Below are positions 9,210 to 19,749 of a DNA stretch of 64,000 bases, piece after piece. Location of the stretch: assembly GCA_000469685.2 (NCBI GenBank), contig LS997565.1, forward strand, positions 2,618,505 to 2,682,504. Reading direction: 5' to 3'. The translations under genes and the position numbers were made by a program. Source of the stretch: Haemonchus contortus. Its lineage: Eukaryota; Nematoda; Chromadorea; Rhabditida; Trichostrongylidae. Below the pieces are notes generated by a model that saw only the letters and a list, made by a program, of their open reading frames with translations, was not told the DNA's origin and made no database searches. Positions within the stretch are counted from its first letter, which is position 1; every line of letters begins with the position of its first letter.

Positions 9210-12030
9210 CAAACCTGTATTGTAAATTCAAAAATCAGATGCTACCAGAATCGGTGCTTTTTCAAAAAGCAAAAAGATCGTCTGTCAAGGCAAACATAGC
9301 CAAAAATAGTTTTTGGCCGGCACAGGCAACTGTATCAACTGCTTTCCAACTCCCTCCATTTGTTGATTCAGCCGGTGCTGAAAACCTGAGCATCCCTTGT
9401 CGGTTTTCAAATTTTTTAACGGTCTACGGCTTGTCGATGAAACAGCTTTGAATGAGCCCAGAGATCATGAACTAAGAAAGGAGGAGCTTACTAGGTACAT
9501 AATGGAAAGGAACGCTTACAATTGATATTTTTGGATATTTTTCCACTAGATACAGTCTTCCACTCATCTAAAAGCATGCTACTTGGGATTCAGAAAAGAA
9601 CCATACAAACCGTTTGGACCGATCGGAAGTTTCGGCCAAGTATGGTGTATGGAAAAAACCAAACCCAAAGCAGTTTGTAATTGCCGGATAACAATTCGAC
9701 ACCAAAAGGCTGACGTGCACTGTAAAAAGCTTTAAATGTTTCTAGATACTTTGCGCTCTTCTGTACTGAAAAATAACGAGGAAGTTTCTTCTCGCGGTTC
9801 ACTCTGGGCTGCAATCTGTAGAGGGCGATAATGTAGCATCCTTCGTAAGATTCTTTTTGATATTGTGGACATTCCTGCCACTTTTTGACTAATCCTTGTC
9901 ATTATGACCGGAAGTGTAGACATGACACGAGGAAATAGATCTAAGCTATAAAGAGCTATCAGCCGAAATGCACCATAGAGTTTTTATGGCTCGAATGTGT
10001 CTGCAGACAGTTAACATTCTATGGTCATAACATTCCTCTAGAGACTTTTACCCATTATTTATTAGGTTAAACTTTTTTCGCAGTCTCCTGAACTTATTTG
10101 ACTGAAAAAGTGTAAAATATTCATGTTGATAAACAGAAAGGGCAAAAGAAGTTCCTGACGTCTAAAATTTTACAAATTAAAAATGTTTTTACTCGAGGTT
10201 CAACTTGATTACACAATTTACTTCATTCCTTTCAAGAAAGAGAATTCCCCAAAGGTGGAGCAGCCTGGTCCGAGATGATACCAGAGCAATCCCATGTCAG
10301 CCTGCTCTCTTTTACGTTTTCAGACAGGCTGGCACCATCCCACACTCCACTATAGATTTGAAACCAAACGGGACATACCGATGAATTTCTCCGACACCGA
10401 TTAAAGAGGAAACTCCTGATCAGTGACTATTAGTACCAGTAGGACTTCAAAATCACCAATCTTACTTGAGTCATAGGCCATGTTTGGTAGGTTATGCTCA
10501 TGTGGGTGTAGTGACTTATCAGTTGTGATCTGGTATCAAACGATTAAACGTTGCGGCCACTAATCTTTTCACTTTTGTCGGACACAACAGGTTTGAACGA
10601 TTAGACATCAAAAGCCATCCCATTGACATCATTCATGGGAAATGAGGCAACTGATTCAATAAACGGTTTTATGAGGGAACAACAAACATGCTCCCTTGTA
10701 AGGATTACAGTAAACAAGGGTCATGCTGTAAGATTGAAGTTCACTCCCAAGAAACAATCCAATTATTTGATTTTCCCGAGATACGAAGATGGCTGTTTTC
10801 CAGCAGAGGAACTGCTTGATGTTCTTTTGGGAGAGGGACAGAACGATACCTGTTGACAATTTGATTTCGGAACTATATTCCTCACAACAACATCGGCCGT
10901 AAAATGAGATCCCATATAAGTAAGAGTTCCCGAGAGAAGCTCTCCCATTCGGAAGCACAGCTGATAACTCTGAACAGAATAAGCACTGTGAGGTAATACT
11001 GAAATGTGATTACAGAGAGCAGTCGGAACCTGTAGAATTCAAAATCGTATAATGCGGCACCAACTCTGACTATGGCTGCTACTTCGTGCTGCAAATATCG
11101 AAGGGTTTCTTCCTTGATTTCCTACACTCTTCTGCAAATTCTCGATCAAACTTGCGATTTCTTCGTCGAAGAGAAATCGGAGGTTATCGGGGGTTTATAA
11201 ATTGAGAAAGGAGCTACAAACTGACACTGACTTGCCAAAACCAATGTCCTTGAACTGTTGACAAACTTATAAAGTTTTCGATACGACTCCGGCTCCGTCA
11301 TGGTCAGTTTTCCTGTTCTTACTACAGTGATCGCCCGTCTACGATAGCCGCTCCTTTTTCCTTATTCTATCCATCCCACCGTTTTCTTCTTAGGCTATAC
11401 TTCACGAAACTTCCCCTTTATAGCTAAAGCTCTCCCACATCCTGCTTCCATAAGACGTATAGTAGGCGGCTACAGGGAGCAAAAGAGTTCATAGCAAGAT
11501 TTCTATAGGAATTTTGAAAAGCTTTGGATTCTGTAAAGTAGTCCGTTTGGTTCTGATGAATTGATCATAATGGGGGAAAAGGGTGGCAATTATGAAGAAC
11601 ACAATCTAAGAGTTATAGCCAGGAGCAGAAATAAATGGTTTCGGCGATTAACATTTCCATGGTAGGCTTACCATGTAACCGAGGCTAACCAACCGCCCCT
11701 CTCCCCCTCCCCTTAGAGACCTACACCTTTCCTTAGCTGCTCAAATTCTAATATACCTACCACTAGTAGTCCCTACCAATTAGCTATTCGTCAGCAATAG
11801 CTGGAAAAGGAATTTCGAAGCATGTTCTCTTTTGCACTGTTTGGGGACTCTGCGGGAGAGCATATGTCTGAAGAGCAGTTGCTCTCCGAAATGACGAGCT
11901 CATTCCTGATCACCGAAACCGATAAGCATCTGTTTTCGTCTAAAATTAGCGTGGACATGCCCAAACGGGAAGTTATGATTTCTGACATCAGCGGGGTTTC
12001 CCTTGCCGATATGAATCACTCGGCGTAATC
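9210..12030. other. intergenic between SXP genes 1 and 2, nothing firm seen
   Basis: I find no SXP remnant, repeat family copy or splice-supported exon. Short frames at 10623-10856 and 11822-12028 have no support. A GATAAG motif lies at 11921-11926 upstream of gene 2. Confidence 0.45.
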
Positions 12031-12057
12031 ACCATAGATCAGTACCCGAAAATTCGC

Positions 12058-12065
12058 TATAAAAG
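12058..12065 (+). promoter_or_regulatory. TATA box of SXP gene 2
   Basis: TATAAAAG lies 138 bp upstream of the ATG at 12203. The start codon is preceded by TTTCAG|A, so the leader between is probably an outron or a 5'UTR intron. Confidence 0.55.
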
Positions 12066-12202
12066 CTGTTGTCTGAGCGACTTTTACATGTCGTTTTCGT
12101 CTTTTGAAGATCCCCTCACTTCAATTCAACCCCTCAAGTCTCCTTCTCTACTCTGTGACAGCTTCAGAACTATTTCCTCCATTTAAAGTATTATATTTCA
12201 GA

Positions 12203-13138
12203 ATGAACACAATCATCTGCATCGTTGTCTTTGCTGGCGTAGTGCTAAGCGCTCCTGGAGCTAAGGAGGATAAACGTCATCGTGGTGGACATCATGGAGA
12301 CCTCGAGGACTCATTGCTACCGCCGTTCCTTAAAAATGTTACCAGGGAAGCTCGAAAGGAGTACTTCAAGATCATATTCAGCAAGAATGAGACAATCCGC
12401 GAACAGAAGAAAGAAGTGCTCGAATGGGCTGAGAAGAATAACGTCACGGTACGAAATTCGGATTTGATAGAGAAAAGTTAGGCAGCGACATTTTCTGCAT
12501 GTATATTTATGCATACCAACTGGTTGAGAGTAGTTACCTCCGAAACTAGCCCGGTAGGTAGCAGGGAGAAAGCTGTAAAAGTACTGGGCGATGTCAGTGG
12601 CTGGGAAAGAAATCCAGGGTGCTTTTCGTCAAACGCTTAAAAAGGGAGGCATTTAAGGAACAAAGAAGACCAAATAATTTTGATTTCCAGGAAGGAGTGA
12701 TGGAATACAACGACAACATTACGAGCATCAAGAAGGAGCTGAAGAAGAACGTCACAGAGCTCATCCAAGCATTGCCAGCAGCGTTAGACGAGTTTTCCAA
12801 GGTGATGCAAAACGAGGATCAGACACATGCTGAATTGAAACAAGCCCTCAGAAAACTCGTATCTGAGAAGCCAAAGGTTAGTACCAGTTCTGAAAAGGTG
12901 AAGAGGTTGAACGAACTTTCAAATTGGCCAGGCGGACATGTTCCCTTACTCATCCATAACATTTCAGGAGTACAGTGTCCTCTTCTTCGCTCTCGGTAAA
13001 GAAATATTCAGTGGTCATCCACGCGATCTCCGAGAAATGATCGGTGGCCACAAAGATAATGAAAATTCGACTGAGTCTTCAGGTCTGTCAAACAGTACCT
13101 TCCGAAAATCTTCGTATTCATATAAAAATCTCATTTAA
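12203..13138 (+). CDS. SXP/RAL-2 family secreted protein 2
   Basis: Exons 12203-12448, 12691-12876 and 12968-13138, all phase 0, give 200 residues. The signal peptide MNTIICIVVFAGVVLSAP is followed by a short basic, His-rich linker (KRHRGGHHGD). The SXP/RAL-2 domain starts at PPFLKNVTREARKEYF, contains WAEKNN at the end of exon 1 and continues in a 186-nt exon 2 of the same length as in its three neighbours (LPAALDEF, NEDQTHAEL). N-glycosylation sequons occur at NVT, NET and NNVT. Exon 3 differs from the others: it lacks the FHAL start and carries a Ser/Asn-rich tail with GLSNST. It is the second gene of a same-strand tandem set. Function beyond secreted antigen family membership cannot be read from sequence. 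Confidence 0.88.
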
Positions 13139-13395
13139 GAAGTCAAAGACAAAAAGGACGGTTCTGATGAGAACAACTGAGAAACGGCACAGCTGACAGT
13201 TCGGAAAAGGGTCGTTTATCGGGCTACACCGTAGTTTCGTAGAATTTTTGTATATATTATCTATCCATCAGCTAGTGTGTGGTTTTATGGCATCTGGGTG
13301 TTGGGTATGAGATGTAAGCGTAATTTTTGAGAATTTGTACATTTTGTATTTACAAAAAGTTGTATAATTCCGTTTAGTAATTTTATTAACGATAA

Positions 13396-13416
13396 AATAA
13401 ATATGTAGTAAATAAA
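13396..13416 (+). terminator. poly(A) signals of SXP gene 2
   Basis: Two AATAAA hexamers, at 13396-13401 and 13411-13416, lie about 260 bp after the stop codon. Confidence 0.5.
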
Positions 13417-13539
13417 TGAAGATGAACCATGCTTTCAAAGGAGACTAGACTTCTAAAATACATTCAATCGCCGGTGGACATACATTTTTTAAATCCAGGT
13501 AACGCCAAAAGAGGTAACTAGCTCCGATTACTTACCCTA

Positions 13540-14016
13540 CGATACGGATGCGCCCTTCGTTCTGACTTCAGTTGGAATCAAAATGACTTCTGGATAGCCA
13601 TTTGGCCAGTCCATGTCCTGCAGGGCCCAGTCGATGTACGAGTTACTGTTTTCATGCTCCCGATAGAGCCCACATTTACTTACCTCACCCGGATCTTTCA
13701 CGACGAAGACCACAAAGTATCGCAATTTCAATCTGGAAGAGGATGAGAAAAGAGTCTTTTTAAAGATAATTCGGAGGGGAAAGTCCCAGAAGATCACGCT
13801 CAGGAATCAATGGGTACATTTCATCCCAGTTTGAAGGTCATTATGATGAGGGATAGAAGTTTTGTTCGGTGTATCAGGAGTTGGCATGAAGTATATGAAT
13901 CGTAATGGATAACAAGGCCACTCATCACTGTCATACCACCTCAAACTAAAGCCAAGAGTGGTATTCGAAACCTTTTGTATAATAAAACCGCTCCACAGTG
14001 TCACCCTGTCTCCCTC
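13540..14016 (-). CDS. possible coding exons, unrecognised
   Basis: Three minus-strand pieces read like protein and can be joined: one after GGGAGACAG near 14014 (VTLWSGFIIQKVSNTTLGF, possible donor GTGGTA near 13945), one after CTCTTCCAG near 13734 (LKLRYFVVFVVKDPGE, donor GTAAGT), and one after CCTGCAG near 13617 (DMDWPNGYPEVILIPTE) to a TAG near 13542. Phases can be made to agree, but the first junction is not unique, because the frame beyond GTGGTA also stays open. No start exon was found and no family is recognised. It may be a real small gene, a remnant or chance. It sits on the opposite strand between SXP genes 2 and 3. Confidence 0.28.
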
Positions 14017-14380
14017 CCCTTTGGATTGACCGACAGCATGGAAAGAGCTGCCACAGCTTCATGAATTTTTAGCCAACGTCCGAACACTGACTCTGCCAGA
14101 CCAACTAGGGCTCATCCCCTATCACTATGGCTTTTAATCAGTTTCCTTCAAAACTTTTGTAGCTGACTCTTAAAACGGTTCACTCTGAAATCCCCTTGTT
14201 CGAAATACCTTCTACAAATTTGTTTTGGAATATCAATTGAGTTGGGTAGCGCTTAACAGTAGTGAAGCCATGGTAGCAGAACTAATCCACTGAATCGTTC
14301 GTAATCGTTGAATTCGTAGAGCTCATGATCTAATGCGAATGCGATAAATGGGTAGGAAAATCAAAGATCAGCAGAAATGG

Positions 14381-14388
14381 TATAAAAG
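14381..14388 (+). promoter_or_regulatory. TATA box of SXP gene 3
   Basis: TATAAAAG lies 291 bp upstream of the ATG at 14679. A GATAAA motif is at 14343-14348. Confidence 0.5.
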
Positions 14389-14678
14389 AGTTGGCCGCTG
14401 GGGATTTTCCTTTTTCAGCCGATTTTTTGACAGTATGGGTACGGTTCTGACCAGAACTGCGAATTAATAGTGTTCTCCTCTCTCCTCAATTCCCAACTGG
14501 TTTTCGAATTGCCTTTCTTGGAGGACTGGACAGCTTTCACAAATTTTTCGTGATCAAGAGAAATTAACTTTCGAAATAATTAATTCAGTAGAACTGTAGT
14601 ATATACCGATTCTGAAATTGTACTTAAAAAGAAATTATGATATCAATTTTCCAGCTAAATCATGATAAGACTTTCAGG

Positions 14679-16096
14679 ATGAAAACCGTCCTTGTTATTC
14701 TTGCCATCGCCGGTGCTGTACTGTGTGCTCCAAGTGATCCAAACGTCCTAGCAAGTCCCCCAAATGAAAGAACTCGAGATGACCACAAAGATTCAGTTGG
14801 CTCGGATGAGCATGCGGTTCAAGGTGGGCCAATGTTCCACGCTGACCATAGTGGTCACCCTCATCACGGCCCACCTCCACCACCGTACCTTGGAAATGTC
14901 AGTGATGAAGCTCGTCAGGAATACTTCACTATTGTTTCGAATATGAACAATTCAATTGGTCAGCAAAAGAAGGATATCCTCGCATGGGCTCAGAAAAATG
15001 GAGTGGAGGTAGGAACTTCCGTTTATAAAGTTTGGTTTCTCGAAAGTTATTTGACCATTGAGTAGTTGAGGGGAGTCATCTGGTCACTGTAATCAAACAA
15101 TTTGACAAGTTATGATAATATATGATAATGTACGATAAGATCTGATATGAGTCGATATTCTATTATATGAAACGATAATATGACATCATATAATAATATG
15201 ACATAATATAGTATAGCATCATAAGATATGATACGGTATTGTATAGTATGGTAAGGTATGGTAGGATTTAATACATTATGATATATAATAATATGCATGA
15301 TATATTATGACATGATACGATGTGGCATGAAAGGTATCTTATCACATCACACGGTATGTGTAGTAGGTATGCTATGGGAAGTTAAGGCTGTTATAATATG
15401 GTGTGGCATGGCAATTTGATGGTACGATTTGATGTCGTGAAATGAAATGATGTGGTAGGATATGATATGATTTGATACGATATGATATGGTACGCTAGGA
15501 TGTGATATGAAATGTATGACATGATATTATGATATTACATTATATTACATGACACGATATGATATGCTGATATAGAGTGATACGAGTGGGGTGTTCAAGA
15601 GTTAGGCTCCTAACTTTGTTTTCCTTTTGCAGGCCCAAGTCCAGGAATTCAACAACAACATGACTCTTTTGGAAACACAAGTAAAGCAGAACGTAACAAA
15701 CGTTATCAATTCCCTACCATCGGCTCTACAGCAGGTGCTCTCCATTGCGGGCAATGAAACTCTGACTCCTGAGGAAGCGAGAAACGCGAGAAAAGAGCTC
15801 ATTACTCAGAGTCCGCAGGTTTGATCTTATCCGACAGCATTTAAAACCCCATAGTATTTCACGGTATTTTTTAGGTGTACAGCATTATAAGACTTGTAAT
15901 GGCCAACTTCCATTCAAGAGCTGCTTTTCAGCGAGATGGACCACAAAACTTCGGGGCCACGGTCGTCAAAGTAGCAGAAGGTGGAAATCAGCCAAGTATG
16001 CTTTGATCATACTACAGTTCCCTTTGCAACAATTTCTCACCAAATATAGGTGTTATAGCTATGATGATACTGGACGAAGACGATGATGACTTCTAA
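14679..16096 (+). CDS. SXP/RAL-2 family secreted protein 3
   Basis: Exons 14679-15008, 15633-15818, 15875-15995 and 16050-16096 give 227 residues. I start at the ATG after CTTTCAG|G (MKTVLVILAIAGAVLCAP, signal peptide) rather than at an upstream ATG at 14637, since the acceptor-ATG spacing matches gene 4. A long acidic/His-rich linker ending in GPPPPPYLGNVSDEARQEYF leads into the family domain; WAQKNGVE closes exon 1. Exon 2 is again 186 nt (AQVQEFNNNMT, LPSALQQV). The final 53-nt intron is inferred: splicing gives an acidic end DEDDDDF like the acidic end of gene 4, whereas reading through stops after SML. Intron 1 is 624 nt because it holds a degenerate ATGATA-type microsatellite. Several N-glycosylation sequons are present. 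Confidence 0.86.
15110..15590. repeat. degenerate TGATA/TATGA microsatellite in SXP3 intron 1
   Basis: Nearly the whole intron is built of imperfect five- to ten-base units such as ATGATATGAT and ACATAATATG. It explains why this intron is far longer than the matching introns in the other three genes. Confidence 0.75.
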
Positions 16097-16206
16097 AAGA
16101 ATCATTCTGATGGTCATCTATTGGCATTTTGTTCTCACATGATTTCTTCCGTAGCATTTACTAACCAAAATGTTATTTACCCTTCTAATAATCGAGTGGT
16201 TAATGA

Positions 16207-16212
16207 AATAAA
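16207..16212 (+). terminator. poly(A) signal of SXP gene 3
   Basis: AATAAA lies 111 bp after the TAA of the spliced model. Confidence 0.55.
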
Positions 16213-16219
16213 TGGGTTT

Positions 16220-18250
16220 GTCATGCTATCCGAGGTTCTACACGTTCTACTGACTAGGTTTCATCATAAGCTATAACAGAACAATGTCATTACTGTAGAA
16301 TCAAATTACAAACCTGTATGAAGCCTGTGAAGGCCCCCCACGACACGTCTCTGTGGTTGGTCCGTTCGTGACTGCCGGTAGTTCCCCGTAGGATGATGTT
16401 TTCCATGAAATTGGATAGGCAGCTGCTCAAGTTGAGTTATGCATCGTGGGTACATCGTGTATATTAACAGCTATCACGAAAAACTCCAAAATTCATGTTT
16501 TGAAGTGAAGTTCAGGCCATAAGAACAGTCCTGTCAATCTGTCACAGCCTCTGACTACTCTTCTGAAAACCATTTTCAGAACGGAAGAAAATATGATTTC
16601 CTGACGGTAGGAAACACCACTAATCTACGTAGCCACTGTACGTTACCCACTCTTGAAGAAGACCTCAGTCCCTCCATTATTTCTCCACTATCTTTACCAT
16701 GTTTGAAGAGATACATTCACCTAACAAAGTATGTGAGCTGTACGGGGCCGATCTGTGTCAGCCAGTAATAATTGGAATGTTGTGGCGTATAAGTAGTAAT
16801 CCATGGTAATCGGTAGATAACCATGTGTACAAACTAATTCCTCTAACGATGTCAATGTTTGAAAATTTATTTTGATCCTTACATATGAGATGATTCACAC
16901 ATTCACTGCAGCCATAGAATACAAATTCACAACTTAACACAACTTTTGTGTAAATAAACAATATTCACCTATCTGAAGCCGCTTTAAGCGCGATAATTCA
17001 CAAATGAGACAACAATGGTGCCATAGTCCATACCATTTGTATGTGCTGCTGAACGCGTTCGCTCTGATGCATCAGCGCCCAAAAATCCGAGCTGCTTGAG
17101 GTTTGACCTCTCAATTTCGTAGCAAATCACTTATCGCACATATCTGGTAATTCAAAAGCACAGTTCACGACGAAAACGGTTCCTGGGATACCCCAACATG
17201 AGGAATTTGAGGCCCCGCGTATACCATATCTGACATCATTAGGTCGGAAAACGGCCTAGTTAGGGAGTTACAAAGGCTCAAAGATTTCCCCGTTTGTATC
17301 TTCGGACGAGTTTCAGTGGCATTGTAGAGGCTGCACCGATCACAAGAGAGCCCATGTAGGAAGTTCAAACCATTTGTCATGACCCATAGCGACAGTGAAA
17401 GACAATTCTGTACAGTTCTGGCTTTGTGTAGTCAGCTCTTCGCGCAATCACATGAACTGAAATCTCGACAGAATACCCCTTTCCTTTCATTTCCGTTATG
17501 GCGATCTCGTCCAAACTCTATTTTCCCTACTTTTGAAGAGCCTCATTTTTTACGAAATCGGCGGATTTTCTGGCTTTCTTCAATACCGGTGAACTGTTCC
17601 CAATCTATACTTCCGCTTTTCAAATAAAAACAGGTACCTCAAAATCATCGTGAAATATGCCTTTAAGGATGATTTAGTGTATGTCCATGTGTATTGGGCT
17701 CAGAAAACCCGCTTCGAGATGATTTTAACGAATATTTCAATTTTTGATATCGACTTTCCCTCAAGCGGTAGCCGTGCACTGTAGTTATAATTGATTTGTG
17801 CTCTATGATAATGAGGGAAGCCTTCACTGGGGAAAATTCATTCAAAAATCACGAACAGCGGTGACCACTCTCACTCGGCCTCAAAAGCCGGGCCTTCTCA
17901 CCCATTCGGTCTCCTGTATCTTAGGGTCGTTTTCGACCCGCGCATGTTCGTGTCCTCTATCAAAGGTAGCTAATACGTTGAAGTTTGTTCATTGCTTAAC
18001 TCCGGGACGGTAATTCCTTCAGGTTTATCCATAAATGCCTTGAAAGGTGACTGTGAGTTCTCCGAGAAAGCACCATCTTCTAAGCCATCCGCTTCACGAT
18101 GGGCATGGTATATGGTGATGACGAACTCTCCGAGAGCTACAATACATTGCGATAAGGGGCGATACAGGTCAGTGAAGGATGAGAATACTCGTCATCGGGT
18201 GTTAGTGGCTGAAAACAAAGAGGCGGACTCGTTGCTGATTGGCATCAAAA
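16220..18250. other. intergenic between SXP genes 3 and 4, nothing firm seen
   Basis: No coding exon, repeat copy or RNA gene could be supported. A GATAAG motif lies at 18151-18156, about 280 bp upstream of gene 4. Confidence 0.45.
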
Positions 18251-18258
18251 TACAGTAG

Positions 18259-18266
18259 CATAAAAG
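18259..18266 (+). promoter_or_regulatory. TATA-like element of SXP gene 4
   Basis: CATAAAAG lies 163 bp upstream of the ATG at 18429, in the position held by TATAAAAG in genes 2 and 3. Confidence 0.45.
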
Positions 18267-18428
18267 GATGTCGCTCAGGGAGTTCCGCATTACTCTCTTA
18301 CTTTTTAGTTAGTTCTCATTGTAATGTGAATATCATGCTTTATTTAGAGCTTCCTTGTTATCTGGTGAAGTTTGTAATACAGTACAGTAAGGCAGTACAT
18401 AGATATAAATGCGAATGATTGTTTCAGG

Positions 18429-19281
18429 ATGAAGACAGCCGTTGTGTTCCTGACCGTTGCTGGTATTGTGCTGTGTCGTCCCAACACACCGGATATGCCC
18501 CCGAGCGCCCTTCCCCCTCCAGGTGGCCCAGGAGGTCCAGGAGGTCCCGAAAGCATGGGTGGTCCATTTGGTTCACACTGGCCCCATCCACCACCTCCAT
18601 TCCTTAACGGCCTCAGTGAACAAGCTCGTCAAACGTTTATCACTATTATGAAGGACATGAATAACACGCTTGCTAAGAAAAAATCTGACATCCTCGCATG
18701 GGCACAAGCAAATGGAGTTCAGGTAAGATTTTTGGATCCACCAGATCCTGGGAAACTACTATACGTATTCCATCTGGGAGCCTTACCTTTCCGACCTTGA
18801 AATGAGCTTTTAGGCACAAGTGGAAGAGTATGAGAAAAATATGACAGACTACAAGGAAGAACTGAAAAAGAATATCACGGATTTGATCAAAGAGCTACCG
18901 TCGGCTAATAAAAAATTCAACGAAATCATCGACAATGAAGACCAGAGTCTGTCTCAAATGAAGGCCGCCATGGATACATTATCCGCTGAAAATCCCAAGG
19001 TAAGTTACCCCTGCGTATCTGCCCCATAGATGAAAATGAAGGATTTTCAGCTTTATTTTTTTCATTTTCAGCTTTTCCATGCTTTGATAGCCGTAATGAA
19101 TCAGTTCAAACCTAAAGGAATGGAAGACCCATGTATTCGTCGTAGTCCAGGTGGTCCTGGTGGTCCAGGAGGCCCTCCAGGACCCCCAGGACCAGGCGGT
19201 CCTGGTGGCCCATGTGGACCAGGCGGTCGACCACCTCGTCATGAGCCCGATTCGGATGAAGATGACGACAAAGGTGACTGA
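18429..19281 (+). CDS. SXP/RAL-2 family secreted protein 4 with collagen-like tail
   Basis: Exons 18429-18722, 18814-18999 and 19072-19281, all phase 0, give 229 residues. The start follows GTTTCAG|G and opens a signal peptide (MKTAVVFLTVAGIVLC). A Pro/Gly linker (PPPGGPGGPGGP) precedes HPPPPFLNGLSEQARQTF, the beginning of the SXP/RAL-2 domain; WAQANGVQ ends exon 1. Exon 2 has the common 186-nt length (AQVEEYEKN, LPSANKKF). Exon 3 begins LFHALIAVMNQFKPKG, parallel to VFHALMSVLGEFKPKH of gene 1, then runs into about 30 residues of Gly-Pro-rich sequence (GGPPGPPGPGGPGGPCGPGG) with two cysteines in the tail, and ends in an acidic DEDDDKGD. The collagen-like stretch lacks a strict Gly-X-Y register, so a triple helix is doubtful. 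Closest neighbour in structure is gene 1. Confidence 0.9.
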
Positions 19282-19479
19282 TAATGTTTTTAGCGTATGC
19301 TGAAGACTTCGCCTCACATTGAAGTTACTAATTACCAGTTCTTCAGATGACAAACACCATTGAATGAAAGGGATTCGCGGCAGGACCATTGGCTGAACAT
19401 CATCACTCTATTTCACAACATTTTCATGCAATATCTCCGAACCACAGTTATAAAATATGTTTCTGCACTCTGTCATAGA

Positions 19480-19485
19480 AATAAA
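19480..19485 (+). terminator. poly(A) signal of SXP gene 4
   Basis: AATAAA lies about 200 bp after the stop codon. Confidence 0.55.
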
Positions 19486-19749
19486 ATTTTCTCTTCATAG
19501 TCGAATAATTAGTCGCAAAATCAAAGCGTGGCCGTTTTCTTTAAAAGAGGGATGAAAAAAGTGGAACGGTGAAAAAAGCGGGAGAAAAAGAGGGACAAAA
19601 AGTGCTCAAGAACGAGGCACTTTGTTCGCTCATTGAAAACAGACGTCACTTTGTAAACACTCCCTCGTGAATTGCTTCCCTTGGATCTGGCAGCGTTGTG
19701 ACTTACCACGTGAAGTATATCCGCTAAAGTAGAAGAGTAAGAGGTTGTA

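Noticed and set aside
11822..12028. 68-codon frame upstream of SXP gene 2
   Set aside because: It has no signal peptide, splice support or known motif, and both strands are open over the same interval; it ends just before the TATA box of gene 2.
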